Assembly: GCA_025350465.1 (NCBI GenBank)
Contig: JANXXU010000027.1
Coordinates: forward strand, 1-64,000
Direction of reading: 5' to 3'
Length of the DNA stretch: 64,000 nt
DNA from: Alphaproteobacteria bacterium
GTDB taxonomy: Bacteria; Pseudomonadota; Alphaproteobacteria; Micropepsales; Micropepsaceae
This document shows positions 61,347-64,000 of the stretch, piece after piece; within the stretch, counting starts at the first letter, position 1; each line of letters begins with the position of its first letter. The notes under the pieces were generated by a model that worked only from the letters and a program-made list of their open reading frames with translations, was not told the DNA's origin and did no database searches. The position numbers and the translations under genes are program-made.

Positions 61347-63944
61347 TCAGAGCCTGCCCATGCTTCGATCAGTCAATTGCAAGAGCGGCGGCAATACGAA
61401 GAGTACGATCACCAATATCCACGCGAGCGAGATCATCAGCAATTCCCCCATGCTCGCGGTTCCGGGGTGGCTGGACAACCACAGAGCGCCAAAGCCGCAC
61501 GCGGTCGTGCCCGCGCTGAAAGTCACGGCGCGCGCCAGCGGCGATTGAAGCAGGGCACGCGTGCCGCCGCGCCACGCCATCACGAAATAGATATCGAAGG
61601 CGACGCCGATGCCGAAGAGAAGCGGCAGGGCGATGATGTTGGCATAATTCAATTTCAAATCGATTGCGACGCAGGTGCCCAGCGTTAGCGCGCCGGCGAG
61701 AAGTAGCGGTCCCAAACTAAGCGCGACTTCCTTCGCGTCGCCCAGGGCGACAGCGAGAAGTGCGGCGATTGCCAGAAACGACAACACGCCGGCTTCGATG
61801 AAGGCGTCCGAAATCGTCCGCCCGGACTCTGCAATCGACAACGGCACACCGACGGCTTGCGGCGCGATGGCGCGAACCGCCGCCGTGAACCGCCGAAGAA
61901 CCGCGTTGTCCGTCGGATTGCCCTTGGGAAAAATCGTTACCCGTGCGGCGCCCGACGGCGCCATCCAATCGCGTGCTAAGTCGGCCGGGACAGATTGAAG
62001 CGTGATCGGTTCGGCCTTGAGCAAGCTTCGGACCTGATCGAGCATCGTATCGAGGCCGTTGGTCAGGACTTCGGCGGCTCGCGTTCTTGTCGCGGCGTCG
62101 GCAGTGGCCAAGCGTTCCAGTGACGCTGCGAGCGCGCGCGCGTTCGCGGCTGCAGCGGTGTTCGCGCTTCCGGCGGCTTCTTTCAATTGGCGCGCCGTCG
62201 CTCCAAGGCTCGCCGCGAGTTCAAGATCGGTCGGTGCTGGCTTCATTGAGGGCGGACTGAGCGTCAGATCGAGGAGCATCGATGCGTCGGCGATTTGCGA
62301 AAGTTTTTGCTGCTGATCCTTCGGAATGAAATCGTCGATGGTGATGACGCGAGCGACCTCCGGCAAAACAGATAGCCTCCGCGCCAATGCAGCAGCGGCA
62401 TCGTGAGTGGGAGCGGCGACATCCAGCGTGTCGGGCGAGGTGTCGGGATCGCGGGACAAATCGAGAAGAGTCGCCATCGATTCGACGTCGTGGCTGCGCA
62501 GGTTGAGTGGGTTGAAATCGAATTCGAGCCACGGCATGAGCGCCAGCGCGACAACACCGCTCGCGGCCGCCGCCGTAACGATCGGGCGGGCGCGATCGCG
62601 CAAGAACCGATCGACGCCGGCCAAACCACGAGAGCCGATTTTCTCCGACTCACCGGGGGGCTGCATTAGTTTGATCAGCGCCGGCAGGAGCGTCAGGCTC
62701 AAGACAAACATCACCGGCATGCCCATGCCGGCGACAAGGCCGAGTTCGGCGACGCCCGAATAGCTGGTTGGCAGAAAGGCCAAGAAGCCGGCAGTGATCG
62801 CCATCATCGCAAGCGTCAGCGAAGGACCGAGGCCGCGCCCCACTGCAGCCAATGCTCGATCAAGGTCTTCCACAGCCTGGCGCTCGGTCCGATAGCGCAC
62901 GCAGACCTGGATACCAAAATCGATGCCCAGGCCGATGAAGAGTGCGATGAAGGCGATGGATATGAGATTGAATGCACCGACAAACAACAAACCCAGCGTC
63001 GTCGTGACCGCGAGGCCGACCAAGACTGTGGTCAAAACCGCGACGATGAGGCGCAGCGACTGCAGTGCCATCAACAACATCGCCAAGACTGCCGCACCCA
63101 TGACCACGGCGATCGCGTCGGCGCGGTCGGCCAAGGAAGCAAATTCCTCGTCAGCGAGCGGCACGGGTCCCGTCAAACGGACCCGCACACCGTTATTCGG
63201 TAGAAGCCCGAGCTGCTTTGCGGTTGCACGAATGAAGTCGCTCGCGTTGCCTCCCGGCGTCAACGCCTCGTAGTCGAGGATAGCTTCGACCTCGATCAGG
63301 CGCCGAGTTTGGCGCAAGCTTGCATCGCCCCCCATCGCCAATTTGCGCCACGACAAGAACGCGCGCCGGCCGCCAAAGAAATCCTCGAGCGTTCGCTGCA
63401 ATTCCGAAATTGGCCGGCTCATACGATCGAGCGTCACTTGTCCGTGCGTTACACCCAGCAACGCCGTGGACAAGCTGTCCATCACCCCGCGAAGATTTGG
63501 ATCGGCAGCGAGCGCGCCCAAGAACGGCTGGGCAGCAACAATGTCTTGAACGGCTGCAGCCGTCTCTTGCGTGCTGAGAAATAGAAGTCCGTTCCGCTCA
63601 AAGAACGGGCCGCCCCCCGGCCGTCTGACCGAATAAAAAAGATCGCGGCGCTTTTCGAGAGCGTCCGTCAATCCCACAGTTGCCTGTTGCGCGCGCTCCG
63701 GCGTCACACCGTCTATAACAATGAGGATCAGGTTTTTTCGATCCGGAAAAATCTTGAAGAATTGTGCCTCACGCTGGCGCCACGGCAGTTCGGGCGAGAG
63801 GAGCTTGGTCGTGTCGCTGTTGAGCGCAAAATGCGTGCCCGCGTAACCGCCGCAAATGATGGCGAGTACTGTTGCCGCGATGACAACGCCCGTCGCATGG
63901 CGCGTACAGAAACCCACGGCGCGCGCGATCCCCGATGCCAACAT
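61347..63944 (-). CDS. hpnN: Hopanoid RND transporter HpnN
   Basis: An 865-aa RND-superfamily (MMPL) transporter that delivers hopanoids to the outer membrane. It has two halves, each with one membrane helix, a large periplasmic loop (about residues 35-265 and 480-690) and a helix bundle (270-450 and 700-860). The charged residue pattern GLGIDFGIQV in the first bundle and LPLLFGIGVAFDIYFVM in the second carries the Asp residues that usually relay protons. It converges on hpnM, so the pair is not one operon here. Confidence 0.92.
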   Translation of the reverse strand: MLASGIARAVGFCTRHATGVVIAATVLAIICGGYAGTHFALNSDTTKLLSPELPWRQREAQFFKIFPDRKNLILIVIDGVTPERAQQATVGLTDALEKRRDLFYSVRRPGGGPFFERNGLLFLSTQETAAAVQDIVAAQPFLGALAADPNLRGVMDSLSTALLGVTHGQVTLDRMSRPISELQRTLEDFFGGRRAFLSWRKLAMGGDASLRQTRRLIEVEAILDYEALTPGGNASDFIRATAKQLGLLPNNGVRVRLTGPVPLADEEFASLADRADAIAVVMGAAVLAMLLMALQSLRLIVAVLTTVLVGLAVTTTLGLLFVGAFNLISIAFIALFIGLGIDFGIQVCVRYRTERQAVEDLDRALAAVGRGLGPSLTLAMMAITAGFLAFLPTSYSGVAELGLVAGMGMPVMFVLSLTLLPALIKLMQPPGESEKIGSRGLAGVDRFLRDRARPIVTAAAASGVVALALMPWLEFDFNPLNLRSHDVESMATLLDLSRDPDTSPDTLDVAAPTHDAAAALARRLSVLPEVARVITIDDFIPKDQQQKLSQIADASMLLDLTLSPPSMKPAPTDLELAASLGATARQLKEAAGSANTAAAANARALAASLERLATADAATRTRAAEVLTNGLDTMLDQVRSLLKAEPITLQSVPADLARDWMAPSGAARVTIFPKGNPTDNAVLRRFTAAVRAIAPQAVGVPLSIAESGRTISDAFIEAGVLSFLAIAALLAVALGDAKEVALSLGPLLLAGALTLGTCVAIDLKLNYANIIALPLLFGIGVAFDIYFVMAWRGGTRALLQSPLARAVTFSAGTTACGFGALWLSSHPGTASMGELLMISLAWILVIVLFVLPPLLQLTDRSMGRL

Positions 63945-64000
63945 CAGGTCCGCCGTCGAACGGAGTCAGAACTCGGGGAGCGATTGCGTATTCGGCTTGC

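Noticed and set aside
1-64000. tRNA, rRNA, CRISPR array, prophage or insertion sequence
   Set aside because: I saw no cloverleaf consensus, no rRNA-like sequence, no regularly spaced repeats and no transposase or integrase. The palindromic repeats are the only mobile-type elements, and they encode nothing.

Overview
The window looks like chromosomal DNA of a GC-rich, hopanoid-making alphaproteobacterium. The evidence is an NDUFA12-type complex I accessory protein beside an MCE (MlaD-like) protein and a DUF2155 protein; an RNase E with a long acidic insertion in its N-terminal region; the rne / amidase / PBP1A / prfB string; the linked aroQ-accB-accC genes; a bactofilin paired with an M23 peptidase; and HpnM and HpnN. 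I cannot name a genus. I see no rRNA, tRNA, CRISPR array, phage or insertion sequence.

Region by region. 0.3-7 kb (minus strand): an uncharacterised protein, then a sulfate-uptake operon read porin, sulfate-binding protein, CysT, CysW, CysA. An Rrf2-family regulator lies just upstream (7.2-7.7 kb), and a nested palindrome in the operon promoter is its likely operator. Two copies of a cruciform intergenic repeat sit at 3.3 and 7.8 kb, in opposite orientation. 7.9-13.3 kb: threonine synthase, divergent MurJ, then enoyl-CoA hydratase, acyl-CoA dehydrogenase and a VOC protein. 13.4-16.8 kb: a possible 59-aa membrane protein, an M13 metallopeptidase coupled to a cysteine hydrolase, and a divergent Lrp/AsnC regulator. 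17-22.8 kb: two tandem secreted M16 peptidases. 22.8-30 kb: a second enoyl-CoA hydratase, a Baeyer-Villiger-type monooxygenase, an autotransporter-like barrel protein with a clear terminator, and a FAD-dependent dehydrogenase. 29.7-34.4 kb: class III alcohol dehydrogenase with a globin, DUF1287, NDUFA12, MlaD-like and DUF2155 proteins, and Aat. 34.5-39.8 kb: an MHYT-domain chemoreceptor, carbonic anhydrase, an amidohydrolase, a membrane-anchored LuxR-type regulator, a VOC protein and DUF4199. 39.8-43.2 kb: aroQ-accB-accC and, divergently, thiS-thiG behind a structured leader. 43.2-57 kb: DsbA-like and BepA-like proteins, a wrecked aminotransferase gene, RNase E, amidase, PBP1A, RF2, bactofilin, M23 peptidase and Bcp. 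57-64 kb: a very large AsmA/YhdP-like protein, HpnM and HpnN.

How the genes work together: the right half is mostly envelope building (septal amidase, bifunctional PBP, bactofilin plus M23 hydrolase, periplasmic quality control, lipid and hopanoid export). The left end is sulfur acquisition under probable Rrf2 control. The most informative small-scale signals are the programmed +1 frameshift in prfB, the nested operator upstream of the sulfate porin, the inverted pair of cruciform repeats (one inside the cys operon), two gene remnants (an aminotransferase with an internal deletion and an SRPBCC-like 3' end), and the non-TPP structured leader of thiSG. I did not find a system I could call wholly new.
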